DNA of 32,241 nucleotides, from the IMG/VR virus record IMGVR_UViG_3300046010_013256, positions 1 to 32,241 of that record; one strand, given 5' to 3'. Position numbers and translations under genes: made by a program. This DNA is from a virus. Every line of letters begins with the position of its first letter. Within the stretch, counting starts at the first letter, position 1. Under the pieces are notes generated by a model. The model made no database searches and was not told the DNA's origin. It saw only the letters and a program-made list of their open reading frames with translations. Below are positions 15,144 to 22,874 of the stretch, piece by piece.

Positions 15144-16015
15144 CCACCATCGTCAAAGACCTTCGCGAGATCAGGGTCAAGATCGACCTGGGTTCGGGAC
15201 GCAGCACCTTCGGGACGTGTGACCGCTTTATTATTTACGCGGACGATACGGCTGACGCCATCGACTACAAGACCGGCTACGGCGCGATCGACGACGCGGA
15301 GATCAACATCCAGGGCCAGGCCTACGTCCTCGGGCTCTTCCAGAAATTTCCCCACGTCAACGAGATCACCATGTGGTTTTTGGTCCCAGCGCGGGACGAG
15401 GTTAGTACGCACACCTATACCAGGAAAGACATGTCGACCATTAGACTGCGTGTGTCGACCGTGATTGAGCGGGCGGAGGCCGGTGGGGGCTTCAACCCGC
15501 AAGCGGGAGTGTGCGATTACTGCGCCTATCAGGCGAAATGTCCCGCGCTGGCGACCAAGATTTTAACAATCGCCCAACGCTACCAGGAGGAAGGACTGCC
15601 GATTCCGGAATCTGTGCACGGCAGCGAGCAGGACGATCCTGAAAAAGTCGCAGCCCTCATGACCCTGGTCCCGATCGTCGAGTCCTGGGCCACCGGGGTC
15701 CGCAAACGCGCGACCGAGATGGCCGTCGATCAAGGTCTGGATCTCCCCGGCTTCAAGGTCATCGAACAAAGCAAACCGCGTTCGATCACCAGCGCGCTCG
15801 GGGCCTTCGAGGCCGTGCAGAGCGAGATCGAGCTGCGCGAGTTCCTGACCTGCGTGGACAAAGTTTCGTATCCAAAACTCGAAGAACTTTTTGCCCAAAA
15901 AGCCCCTCGGGGCTCGAAGGCGAAAACCCGGCTTACTTTGGAGGGTAAGCTGCGGGACCTGGGAGTCCTTCAAGACGAAGGCGTCTCCTACCAACTCCGC
16001 AAAAAGAAAACCTAA
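15140..16015 (+). CDS. C-terminal part of Cas4/RecB-like PD-(D/E)XK nuclease
   Basis: 291 aa. It has FGTCDRF (D28), AIDYKTGYG (D42-x-K44), and a QGQAYVLGLF helix (Q58/Q60), which are the core catalytic motifs of the RecB family. It also has CDYCAYQAKC (C125, C128, C134), the C-x2-C-x5-C end of a Cas4-type iron-sulfur cluster. The first cluster Cys and the RecB-type His are missing here and are found at the end of the helicase gene. The last ~120 residues resemble the extra domain of DUF2800 proteins. Probable role: exonuclease in recombination or end processing, next to an ssDNA-binding protein and PolA. It may only work as a complex with the helicase fusion. Confidence 0.8.
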   Translation: MTTIVKDLREIRVKIDLGSGRSTFGTCDRFIIYADDTADAIDYKTGYGAIDDAEINIQGQAYVLGLFQKFPHVNEITMWFLVPARDEVSTHTYTRKDMSTIRLRVSTVIERAEAGGGFNPQAGVCDYCAYQAKCPALATKILTIAQRYQEEGLPIPESVHGSEQDDPEKVAALMTLVPIVESWATGVRKRATEMAVDQGLDLPGFKVIEQSKPRSITSALGAFEAVQSEIELREFLTCVDKVSYPKLEELFAQKAPRGSKAKTRLTLEGKLRDLGVLQDEGVSYQLRKKKT

Positions 16016-16036
16016 AAATCCAAACAACCAAAATAT

Positions 16037-16801
16037 ATGGCAACTGTATCGTTCAAAGAAACGGCCCCCGAGGCCGTCAACCAGGCTCCGGCGACGGAGT
16101 CCAAAATCGTGCCCGCAGGTGACAGTCACCCCGTGGCAATAACCAAGTCTGAAGCCATGACGGTGCCCGCCGCTCGCGGCATCACGGGCGAGATCACCAT
16201 GCGCGACATCCAACTGCCGCGCGTCAACCTGGTCCAGAAGATCGGCGAATTGGCCGACTCGGGCCTGACACCGGGCGTCTTCATGCTCAACAAGGAAGCG
16301 ATGCTTTCCGACGGTAAGACGCCGCTAAGCATCACGGTCCTGCGCCTGCACAAGCAATACCGGCAGAAACTGGAACAAGGGGACCAGTCCATGCCGCAGG
16401 TCTATGACAAGCAGGAGCAGGTCATCGCCAACGGGGGCAGCCTCAAATGGGGTGAGCCGAACTACTTCCAGGAGATCGCGCACCTCTCGCTGGCCATCGA
16501 AAAACCGGCCAACCTCAAAGAGGAGTTCGCGGCCTTCTTCTACCGCGAGCACGCAAGCAAGCAATACACGCTGGCAGTCTATACTGTCGCGTCGTCTGCC
16601 TTCACCTCGCTCGGCAAGAAGATCATCACCGCCGGTTACAACCAGTTGTCCAGCGGACTCTGGACCGGTAAATGGCAGCTCACGAGTTCCCTGACCAAGG
16701 GGGCCAAGGGCACGTGGTTTATCCCCGAGGCCAAGTTCGACGGGCTGCATTCCAAGGAGGATGCGGCGTTCTTCGAGTCCATGGTCGCCAACACTCAGTA
16801 A
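16037..16801 (+). CDS. Probable single-stranded-DNA-binding/recombination accessory protein
   Basis: 254 aa from ATG 16037 after a CA-rich leader. The N-terminal ~50 residues are low-complexity. The body carries ITMRDIQLPRVNLVQKIG and GLTPGVFMLNKEA, a pattern I know from phage replication-module proteins near PolA. A beta-rich C-terminal half follows (YTLAVYTVASSAFTSLGKK, GLWTGKWQLTS). Location between the Cas4-like nuclease and PolA matches DUF2815-type ssDNA-binding proteins in other phages. The assignment is mostly contextual. A palindrome copy lies within the codons at 16117-16130. Confidence 0.5.
   Translation: MATVSFKETAPEAVNQAPATESKIVPAGDSHPVAITKSEAMTVPAARGITGEITMRDIQLPRVNLVQKIGELADSGLTPGVFMLNKEAMLSDGKTPLSITVLRLHKQYRQKLEQGDQSMPQVYDKQEQVIANGGSLKWGEPNYFQEIAHLSLAIEKPANLKEEFAAFFYREHASKQYTLAVYTVASSAFTSLGKKIITAGYNQLSSGLWTGKWQLTSSLTKGAKGTWFIPEAKFDGLHSKEDAAFFESMVANTQ
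16117..16130. repeat. AGGTGACAGTCACC palindrome near the start of the putative SSB gene
   Basis: The core 16118-16130 is a perfect 13-nt copy of the recurrent palindrome, inside codons for Ala-Gly-Asp-Ser-His-Pro. No -35/-10 pair at the standard spacing is seen on either strand. It falls in the low-complexity N-terminal segment, where an inserted operator would cost little. Confidence 0.6.
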
Positions 16802-16808
16802 CAATTCA

Positions 16809-16929
16809 TGTCTGGTCGGGGTGCATGCTACGCAGGGAGATCCTGCGGGGAGGAAGTAATGCGATGGGCGCTTTGTGTGGGCGCTCACTACGCTGTGTGC
16901 CCTCTGTGAAACAAAGCTCCGGCCAGACA
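16809..16929 (+). ncRNA. Candidate structured leader or small RNA upstream of DNA polymerase
   Basis: The 138-nt gap between the SSB-like and polymerase genes is closed by a 13-bp stem (16809-16821 with 16917-16929, two G-U pairs). Inside are CGCAGG-GAGAT-CCTGCG (16831-16847) and TGGGCGC/GCGCTCA around a 9-nt loop (16865-16887). The 13-mer at 16890-16902 recurs, complementary strand, in the capsid leader. No gene is seen. It could be a riboregulator of the polymerase, which starts 11 nt later without a Shine-Dalgarno site. Confidence 0.45.
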
Positions 16930-16939
16930 CTCCCCTTTC

Positions 16940-18694
16940 ATGCAAACAGCAGCCATCGACTTCGAGACCTACTACTCGAAGGACGTGGGTATCGACAGCC
17001 AGGGTGTGTGGCACTACTGCCGACACCCTGAATTCGATGCCTATTTGGTGACGATTTCCACTTCCACCGGCCAAAAATACTGTGGGAGGCCGGAAAATTT
17101 CGATTGGTCGACCATCGCCGGGGAAAACTGGCGTTGGGTGAGCCACAACCGGTCCTTCGACAAGCCGGTCTACGAGAGTATTGTCGAAAACGGCAAGGTC
17201 CCCGCCCATTTCCCGCACGTTTGGGACTGTACGGCCGATTTATGCGCCTTTTTGGGAGTGCCGCGCAACTTGAAGGGCGCATCGGAGGCTCTTTTCAAGG
17301 CTCAGGTGTCCAAAGACACCCGCAACAAGATGAAAGGCAAGCGATGGGAAGAGATGGACGAGGCTTTCCGCCGCGAAGTCGAAGAGTATGCCATCGCCGA
17401 CGCCGACTACTGCCTTAGAATTTGGGAAGAACACGGTCACAAGTGGCCCGAGCATGAACAATGGCTTTCGCGCGAGACCACGCGCATGTGTGTCCAGGGT
17501 GTGCCGGTCAATAAGACGGTCGTTCGGGACCGCATCGAACACTTGAAGGTCCTTTTGTGGGAAGCGGAGCAGAAACTCCCCTGGGTCCAGGAGGACAAGA
17601 AGACCCTGTCCCCCCTCGCCCTGGCTGAGGAGTGCCGCAAGGTTGGCATCCTGCCCCCGCCGTCCCTGGCCGAGGACAGCGAGGAATGCGAAGCGTGGGA
17701 AAAAGAGTATGGCGACCGCTACCCGTGGGTTTCGGCCATGCGTCAGTTCCGCAAGTGCAACGCGCTCCTGCGGAAACTCGAAACCATGGAGGGTCGCACA
17801 AGGCCCAACGGATGGATGGGCTACGGGCTCAAGTATTTCGGGGCCACCACGGGCAGGGATTCAGGGGACGCGGGGCTCAACATGCAGAACTTGCAGCGCG
17901 CCGAGAGCTACGGGGTCAACGTACGCGGATTGATCGAAGCCCCGGAAGGTATGACACTTGTTGTCGCGGACTTGGCGCAGATCGAACCAAGGTGCCTGGC
18001 CTACCTGGCCAAGGACGCCGAGATGCTGGAGTTCATCAAAAACAGCTCCGATCTTTATGAAGCACAAGCCAGGGCCTGGGGGTTCTGGGACAAGCCCGAA
18101 TCGCTGCGCACCGACACCACCGGCATCCGCCATCTGGTCAAGCAGCTCAACCTCGGCCTGGGTTATGGCATGGGCATCACGCGCTTTGGCGACGTCACCG
18201 GCTTGCCCAAGGAAGAGGCGACAAGACTCGTTCATCTCTACCGCAAAAAGAACCCGAAAGTCGGCGAGCTGTGGAAGATGTTGGAGAACAACCTGCGCGC
18301 CGAAGTCATTCGCAACTCGGACAAGTTCAGTATGGAGCTGCCAAGCGGGAGGAGTCTTTTCTACCGCAACCCCAACAACAACGAGGGTCATCTCTCGGCC
18401 GAGATCGTGCGCGGAGGCAAATTCATGCGCATGAAATGGTGGGGTGGAAGTTTGGTAGAGAACTTAGTTCAGGCCATGGCACGAGATGTTTTTATGGAAT
18501 GCGTGCGCAAGATCCGCGAGGCAGGTCTGAATGTCATCATGCGCGTGCACGACGAAGTCGTCGTTTGCGTCTACGAGGACCAGGCCGAGCAGGCCAAAGA
18601 ATTTATTCTGGACGTCATGTCGACGCCGCCGGAATGGGCCCAGACGCTGCCGCTGGCGGCCGAGGCCAAGACAACCAAGAAATACGAAAAATGA
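16940..18694 (+). CDS. polA: DNA polymerase, family A, with 3'-5' exonuclease
   Basis: 584 aa. Exonuclease motifs: AIDFET (D7, E9), SHNRSFD and YAIADADY. Polymerase motifs: A, VVADLAQIEPR (D344); B, RHLVKQLNLGLGYG (R397, K401); C, VHDEVVV (H537-D538-E539). There is no 5'-3' exonuclease domain, which is the usual compact phage layout. It replicates phage DNA with the PrimPol-helicase encoded 1.3 kb downstream. Motif A has LAQIEPR rather than the common YSQIELR, so the steric-gate/hydrophobic position is altered. ATG 16940 is the only sensible start; the stop overlaps the next ATG (ATGA). Confidence 0.95.
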   Translation: MQTAAIDFETYYSKDVGIDSQGVWHYCRHPEFDAYLVTISTSTGQKYCGRPENFDWSTIAGENWRWVSHNRSFDKPVYESIVENGKVPAHFPHVWDCTADLCAFLGVPRNLKGASEALFKAQVSKDTRNKMKGKRWEEMDEAFRREVEEYAIADADYCLRIWEEHGHKWPEHEQWLSRETTRMCVQGVPVNKTVVRDRIEHLKVLLWEAEQKLPWVQEDKKTLSPLALAEECRKVGILPPPSLAEDSEECEAWEKEYGDRYPWVSAMRQFRKCNALLRKLETMEGRTRPNGWMGYGLKYFGATTGRDSGDAGLNMQNLQRAESYGVNVRGLIEAPEGMTLVVADLAQIEPRCLAYLAKDAEMLEFIKNSSDLYEAQARAWGFWDKPESLRTDTTGIRHLVKQLNLGLGYGMGITRFGDVTGLPKEEATRLVHLYRKKNPKVGELWKMLENNLRAEVIRNSDKFSMELPSGRSLFYRNPNNNEGHLSAEIVRGGKFMRMKWWGGSLVENLVQAMARDVFMECVRKIREAGLNVIMRVHDEVVVCVYEDQAEQAKEFILDVMSTPPEWAQTLPLAAEAKTTKKYEK

Positions 18695-19032
18695 ACGCTG
18701 AAATACTGACCTATAAAAAATCCGACCTACTGACTGTCTCTGACATAGCTGACCAGCTCGGTTTAACCACCCCGCTGGGCCGCAAATCATTCGAAGTGTT
18801 CTGCGAATGCGCGGTGCTGCTGGACCAGAAGAACCGGGACTACGGTCCGGGGAACATCAGTGCCTTTGGAGAGAAGGGTGTCATCGTGAGGCTCAACGAC
18901 AAAGTCGAACGGCTCAAAACCTTGGTCTGGGGTGACCAACACCCGGAACACGAAAAGGTGAGTGACACGTGGCTGGACATCGCCAATTACGGCGTGATCG
19001 GGCTCCTGTGTCATAGAGGAGACTGGAAATGA
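18691..19032 (+). CDS. DUF1599/Nmad1-like nucleotide-modification-associated protein
   Basis: 113 aa from ATG 18691. It contains FCECAVLLDQKNRDYGPGN, then GVIVRLNDKVERL, then SDTWLDIANYGVIGLL. These three blocks are the signature of DUF1599 (Nmad1), an all-alpha family related to MazG-type NTP pyrophosphatases and often next to phage polymerases. It may shape the nucleotide pool or participate in base modification. The family's reaction is not settled. It is ATGA-coupled to PolA and to the next gene. Confidence 0.75.
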   Translation: MNAEILTYKKSDLLTVSDIADQLGLTTPLGRKSFEVFCECAVLLDQKNRDYGPGNISAFGEKGVIVRLNDKVERLKTLVWGDQHPEHEKVSDTWLDIANYGVIGLLCHRGDWK

Positions 19033-19178
19033 AACCGGGCGACGAAAACGATCTTTGGGACCTGGTGGCCTTTGTCATCATCATTCTCGGACTGGCGACC
19101 GTGTTCGCCTTCGCCGGGCAGAAGATCGACGAAATCCGCCAGGAGTATCTCCCCGCGCTCCAGGAGGCCGGGCAATGA
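19029..19178 (+). CDS. 49-aa single-pass membrane protein
   Basis: Begins MKPGDENDLWDLV, followed by a hydrophobic helix (FVIIILGLATVFAFAG, residues ~15-30) and a charged tail. It is ATGA-coupled on both sides (19029-19032, 19175-19178). It is predicted to be an inner-membrane protein with an acidic N-terminus. It could be a superinfection-exclusion or membrane-anchoring factor. A holin is less likely given its early-gene context. Confidence 0.6.
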   Translation: MKPGDENDLWDLVAFVIIILGLATVFAFAGQKIDEIRQEYLPALQEAGQ

Positions 19179-19396
19179 GATTTGACACCGACGATTGGGT
19201 TGGCAACGACGGGGTTTCGGAAGACTGGGGCGGTATGACACCGTTCCTGGCCGAGTACGATTTCCAAGGCGAGCGACACATCATCACGGTGTGGGAGCGG
19301 TGCTGGGCCGACGCCCATCGCCACGCAAACGAACACGGCATGCGCATCGTCGGCCACATCAGCGCGCACATCCGACTTAAACCTCATGTTGAATAA
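19175..19396 (+). CDS. 73-aa protein of unknown function
   Basis: Starts at ATG 19175 overlapping the previous stop. The sequence has an acidic start (MRFDTDDWVGND), a beta-like centre (RHIITVWERCW) and His-rich helix (ADAHRHANEHG). No family recognised. It overlaps the next gene by 11 nt. Confidence 0.6.
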   Translation: MRFDTDDWVGNDGVSEDWGGMTPFLAEYDFQGERHIITVWERCWADAHRHANEHGMRIVGHISAHIRLKPHVE

Positions 19397-19601
19397 CAAG
19401 TCCATCCAAGTCTTCGAGAAGCTCAGCGGCTGGCGTGAGAAGTCCAACTACGAGCATGACACTGGCGGCTACGTCACGATCGAGGAGGACATCATAACCG
19501 GAGAAGCGAACGCGTTTCTCTGGACCATGAGCGACGAGGACAGCCACGTAAACCATCTGCAATACCTGCACCTGGGTGACCACGTGTTTGTGAAGCCATG
19601 A
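19386..19601 (+). CDS. 71-aa protein of unknown function
   Basis: ATG 19386 lies 11 nt before the end of the preceding gene. The sequence is acidic and beta-rich (GGYVTIEEDIITGE, HLGDHVFVKP), reminiscent of small Ig- or OB-like phage proteins but not assignable. It is ATGA-coupled to the next gene. Confidence 0.55.
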   Translation: MLNNKSIQVFEKLSGWREKSNYEHDTGGYVTIEEDIITGEANAFLWTMSDEDSHVNHLQYLHLGDHVFVKP

Positions 19602-19837
19602 GTGAGCCCGACGAAATGATCACTTGGGCAACCAGCGCTGGAACCGGGACCCAATCCATTGGGTACAGCCACTCGTATGGGTCCAACGTATCCTCACCAA
19701 CCTGGACGACAACCACTAGCCCATGGGCGGCGTCGACCGACCCGCAAATGGTCAAGGCGTGGATGAGCGCGGTCATCGAGCGCCTCGAACACCTGCAACA
19801 GCGGATCAGGGAACTGGAGGGCGAACACCGTGGTTGA
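19598..19837 (+). CDS. 79-aa protein with Ser/Thr-rich half and C-terminal coiled coil
   Basis: The N-terminal ~45 residues are rich in Ser, Thr, Gly and Trp. The last ~28 (VIERLEHLQQRIRELEGEH) are a clear short coiled coil. Oligomerisation through the helix is likely; function unknown. It ends 8 nt inside the following GTG-started gene. Confidence 0.55.
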   Translation: MSEPDEMITWATSAGTGTQSIGYSHSYGSNVSSPTWTTTTSPWAASTDPQMVKAWMSAVIERLEHLQQRIRELEGEHRG

Positions 19838-20024
19838 ACAAGTTCTCAAGACCCTGGGCGGCTGGGAGCCGCTGGATGACTACATCAACCGCACCAAGTG
19901 CCTGGTGCTGCGCTGCGTCCATGAAGAGGACGGCGTGGTCGCCTTTTTGGAACACGACCCCTGGATTTCGAACCTACCCACCTCCGTCATCGACGGAAAA
20001 ACCTACATACCCACACAACCATGA
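19830..20024 (+). CDS. 64-aa protein of unknown function, GTG start
   Basis: GTG 19830 gives MVEQVLKTLGGWEPL; no ATG is available near the start and the overlap with the previous gene is 8 nt. The protein is mixed alpha/beta with two Cys (KCLVLRCVHEED). Its last bases, CCACACAACCATGAA (20011-20025), recur at two ATGA junctions near 27.8 and 28.0 kb. It is coupled to the primase gene. Confidence 0.5.
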   Translation: MVEQVLKTLGGWEPLDDYINRTKCLVLRCVHEEDGVVAFLEHDPWISNLPTSVIDGKTYIPTQP

Positions 20025-22162
20025 AATCTTTTTACCTCCCCAATATGTCCGCTTCGGACACGAAACCCCTGCCCGTCAATCCCTGGGAAGTGACGAGCGA
20101 CCCCTACCCCGTCTCGACCAAGGATGATTACGAGAAGTGGATCAAGGACAAGGACACCGACCATTGTTTCTACACCGCGTTCGAGGGACTCAATCCGCAC
20201 CGCCGCATCAGCCTGGAGAACCCCGCGCGCTGGATGCACGGGCTGGTCGCCGACTATGACGCCAAGCTGCCCGCCAACTTCGACCTGGGTGAACTGATCG
20301 AACGCTGCAACCCCGATGCTCTCCCTATAGCGATCAGCAAGACCTTCAGCGGCAACGCCCGCATCGTCTGGGAGTTCGACCGGCCGATCGCCGTGGACTG
20401 CCCGGAGATGACCAAGGCGGTCATGAAGGAGATGGCCCGCAAGTTCAAGCTGGGCAAGATCCTGCCGGGCATCGACGAGTGCACTTTCCGCACCAATCAG
20501 TTCTACGAGATCGGCTATGACTGGCAGCTCGTGCCGGGTTCCACGGCAGTGCGCGAAGATGTTCTCGGAGACCTTTTGGTGGAAGCAGGCAACAAGGTCA
20601 ACTGGAACAAGGTCGGTGAAACCGACACCGAGATCCCGATCGAGAAGATCGCGGCCGAGGTGGAGGCGCGCTGGCCGGGCCGGTGGCCGGGGGAATTCAA
20701 ACTGGGGGCCAGGGGGCCCACGTTCTGGCTCGATGACGGCGTGGACCGCGTGGGCTGTCAGGTGGGCGACCACGGCATGGTCTGCTACACCGACCGCGCG
20801 GGCAAAGCGTTTGTCACCTGGGGCGAACTACTGGGCAATTCCTTCGTCGAGAAATTCCGCGAGGAAGTGATCGGCCGCGCCGTGATGGATTTCTACTACG
20901 ACGGTCGCGCCTACTGGCGCAAGAACGGGACCAACCGGTGGTATGACTTCAAGGTCGAGGACGTCAGCCGCAAACTGCGGGTCAACGGGATCAAGACCGA
21001 CTCCAAGAAAGGCGCATCCCAACTCGACCGCGTGGTCGACGCCATCCAGACCCACCAGCGGGTCGACGCCGCCGTGCCGATCCTCTTCACCGAGGAGGAG
21101 ATCGTCGACATCGGCAACGACCGTTTCCTCAACACCAATTTCCGGAAACCCGTGGAACCGGCCGACGACGGCTCGGAGATCCTGTGGCCCTACATCAAGA
21201 GCTGGCTTTGGCCAGTCTTCGGAGACGAACAGCTCCCCTACTTCCTGGCCTGGTTCAGCAGATTCTACGCCGGGGCGATCGCGAGCGAACCGACCCAGGG
21301 CCAGGTGGTCGTGGTGGCCGGAGGCCCGAGCCAAGGCAAGACGCTGCTTAACTGGCGGGTGGTCGGGGCGGCCCTGGGAGGCTTCGCCGATGCCACACCC
21401 TACCTGCAGGGGAAAACCTCCTTTAACAAGACAGCGGCCGAGCACCCGGTGTGGAGTCTGGACGACCCGACCGGACAGATCGACTACGACAAACACAAGA
21501 TGTTCGGCGAGGCGATCAAGGCCCACGTGGCCAATCCACGGGTGAGCTACCACCCCAAGCACAAGGACTCGATCGAGATCCCCTGGTACGGGCGGCTCTT
21601 CATGACCTGCAACACCGACCCGCAATCGCTGTCCGTGCTGCCCCCGATGGACAATGCGGTGGCCGACAAGATCATGCTCTTCAAGTTCACCGACTACCAA
21701 CATCCCTTCGGCAAGAACGCAGAAGTTGAAGAAACCATTGCGGGGGAACTCCCGCACTTTTTGCGGTGGTTGCTGGATTATTCTCCGCCCGCCCATGTCG
21801 TCTGGGATGACAACAAGCGTTTCGGGGTCAAACCCTACCACCACCCGGAGATGCTCCATACCGCTGTCGAGGACAACCCGGCGACCAAGCTGATCGAAGT
21901 GATCGACCGCTGGGCCACCTCGATGCGGCGCGACAGTAAGGGCGTGGCCGAATGGAAGGGCACGGCGACCGACCTTTACACGAGCCTCATGGGCTTGGAC
22001 GAAGGGAATCTAAGGCCACTGCTCAACCGCTACACGGCGGTTAGGCTCGGCCGCGAACTGCGAACCCTGGCCCAACGGGGCGGGACCCGCGTCCTCAAGT
22101 GCAGCAAGAAGGCCAACGTGAGCCGCTACACGATTTCCGTGGAAGACAAGGAGAGCTGGTAG
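20021..22162 (+). CDS. PrimPol-type primase / SF3-like helicase
   Basis: 713 aa. The N-terminal third has LVADYDAKL (D78, D80), followed by SKTFSGNARIVWEF, consistent with the acidic pair and following strand of an archaeo-eukaryotic-type primase (PrimPol). The C-terminal half has Walker A AGGPSQGKTLL (K440), Walker B-like VWSLDDPTG and FMTCNTDPQS (sensor Asn), as in D5/SF3 replicative helicases. It would unwind and prime DNA for PolA at the origin, probably in the adjacent gene-free region. The length is typical for phage primase-helicases. It starts by ATGA overlap and is the last gene of the plus-strand replication operon. Confidence 0.85.
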   Translation: MKSFYLPNMSASDTKPLPVNPWEVTSDPYPVSTKDDYEKWIKDKDTDHCFYTAFEGLNPHRRISLENPARWMHGLVADYDAKLPANFDLGELIERCNPDALPIAISKTFSGNARIVWEFDRPIAVDCPEMTKAVMKEMARKFKLGKILPGIDECTFRTNQFYEIGYDWQLVPGSTAVREDVLGDLLVEAGNKVNWNKVGETDTEIPIEKIAAEVEARWPGRWPGEFKLGARGPTFWLDDGVDRVGCQVGDHGMVCYTDRAGKAFVTWGELLGNSFVEKFREEVIGRAVMDFYYDGRAYWRKNGTNRWYDFKVEDVSRKLRVNGIKTDSKKGASQLDRVVDAIQTHQRVDAAVPILFTEEEIVDIGNDRFLNTNFRKPVEPADDGSEILWPYIKSWLWPVFGDEQLPYFLAWFSRFYAGAIASEPTQGQVVVVAGGPSQGKTLLNWRVVGAALGGFADATPYLQGKTSFNKTAAEHPVWSLDDPTGQIDYDKHKMFGEAIKAHVANPRVSYHPKHKDSIEIPWYGRLFMTCNTDPQSLSVLPPMDNAVADKIMLFKFTDYQHPFGKNAEVEETIAGELPHFLRWLLDYSPPAHVVWDDNKRFGVKPYHHPEMLHTAVEDNPATKLIEVIDRWATSMRRDSKGVAEWKGTATDLYTSLMGLDEGNLRPLLNRYTAVRLGRELRTLAQRGGTRVLKCSKKANVSRYTISVEDKESW

Positions 22163-22163
22163 A

Positions 22164-22252
22164 TTTTAGCCGGGGGCTAGGGACCGAAAGTTGTTTAACA
22201 GGCTCCCTGGGGAGGTAGCCCGCGCCAACCAGTCCTCTAGCCCCCGGTAATC
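22164..22252 (+). ncRNA. Long hairpin/structured RNA candidate after the primase gene
   Basis: CCGGGGGCTAGGGAC (22170-22184) pairs with GTCC-T-CTAGCCCCCGG (22232-22247), 15 bp with one bulge. Inside, GTTG/CAAC (22190-22193, 22226-22229) and GGCTCC/GGTAGCC (22201-22220) can stack. The flanks AGATT/AATCT extend the symmetry. There is no T-run on either side, so it is not a classical terminator. It lies between convergent genes, so a 3'-end-protecting structure or independent RNA are the alternatives. Confidence 0.45.
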
Positions 22253-22255
22253 TTG

Positions 22256-22399
22256 TTAGGCCACAAGCGAGGCCAGGAACTTCAGGAAACGGCGGAGCCG
22301 GAAGGGGGATGGCATAGCCGCCCTCGGGTTGCGTCGCTCGAAGTATCCAATGCTGCCGTAGGGACCAATGACGATCCCGTTATCTGGTAAACGATTCAT
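22256..22399 (-). CDS. 47-aa minus-strand protein with perfect Shine-Dalgarno site
   Basis: ATG 22399 is preceded on the minus strand by AGGAGGTGAT 5 nt upstream (22405-22414), the full complement of the 16S rRNA 3' end and the strongest ribosome-binding site in the window. The protein starts MNRLPDNGIVIGPYG and ends RLRRFLKFLASLVA, a basic amphipathic helix. There are no Cys residues and no known family. It is isolated, opposite in direction to its neighbours, and faces the primase gene across a long hairpin. TCACCTC/GAGGTGA arms (22407-22432) could fold the ribosome-binding site into a hairpin, suggesting translational control. A small regulator or membrane-active peptide are possibilities. 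Confidence 0.6.
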   Translation of the reverse strand: MNRLPDNGIVIGPYGSIGYFERRNPRAAMPSPFRLRRFLKFLASLVA

Positions 22400-22534
22400 T
22401 TAATATCACCTCCTCTCGGATTGAGGTGACTAAGATAGCAGGAAGGGGACCAGGGGTCCAGGGGAAGAAGCTCAATAACCACGCAGGAAATATCTCTCCC
22501 CCGCCCGCTAAAATGAGTAATGGTTCTCGATGAT
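22400..22534. other. Upstream region of the 47-aa gene with CCCCTG-type repeat
   Basis: Holds the ribosome-binding-site hairpin (TCACCTC ... GAGGTGA, 22407-22432) and GGGGACCAGGGGTCCAGGGG (22445-22464), a member of the scattered CCCCTGnn repeat family. No gene is seen. Confidence 0.4.
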
Positions 22535-22837
22535 GCCGTATAGGGGTGGGCTTTTTTCGGGGGTGGGGAGGATTTTTGACTACCCCACCCCAGTTAAGTG
22601 TTTGGTTTGGAATGGTTTAACCCCTGTGGGGTGGGGAGGGTGGGGTAGGGTGGGGTGGTTTTGAAAGTTTTTCCGCCGCGCGGCGTTTGGCGGCCACGGG
22701 GGGACCGGCCGCCGCCCTTTATTATAATTTTATCTCTAAAAAAGTTTAGAACCCCACCCCACCCCACCCCATCGGGGTTAAGTGCCTTGCGGCCAAGGGT
22801 TTTCCGCGAAAATGGATCCCCACCCCACCCCAAAAAA

Positions 22838-22874
22838 GCCCACCCTCTTCTCTGTAGAGCTGGGGTGGGCTTTT
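22838..22874 (+). terminator. Hairpin with T-tract (plus-strand terminator candidate)
   Basis: GCCCACCC (22838-22845) pairs with GGGTGGGC (22863-22870), followed by TTTT (22871-22874). An A6 run precedes it, so it can also act in reverse. It shares its right arm with the next hairpin; the two are mutually exclusive. Confidence 0.5.

Noticed and set aside
16325-17218. 297-codon minus-strand frame opposite the SSB-like and polymerase genes
   Set aside because: It spans the gene-free gap and two real genes on the other strand, and its composition is that of a GC shadow.
20828-21859. 343-codon minus-strand frame opposite the primase-helicase
   Set aside because: Antisense shadow of a gene with clear PrimPol and Walker motifs; no ribosome-binding site.
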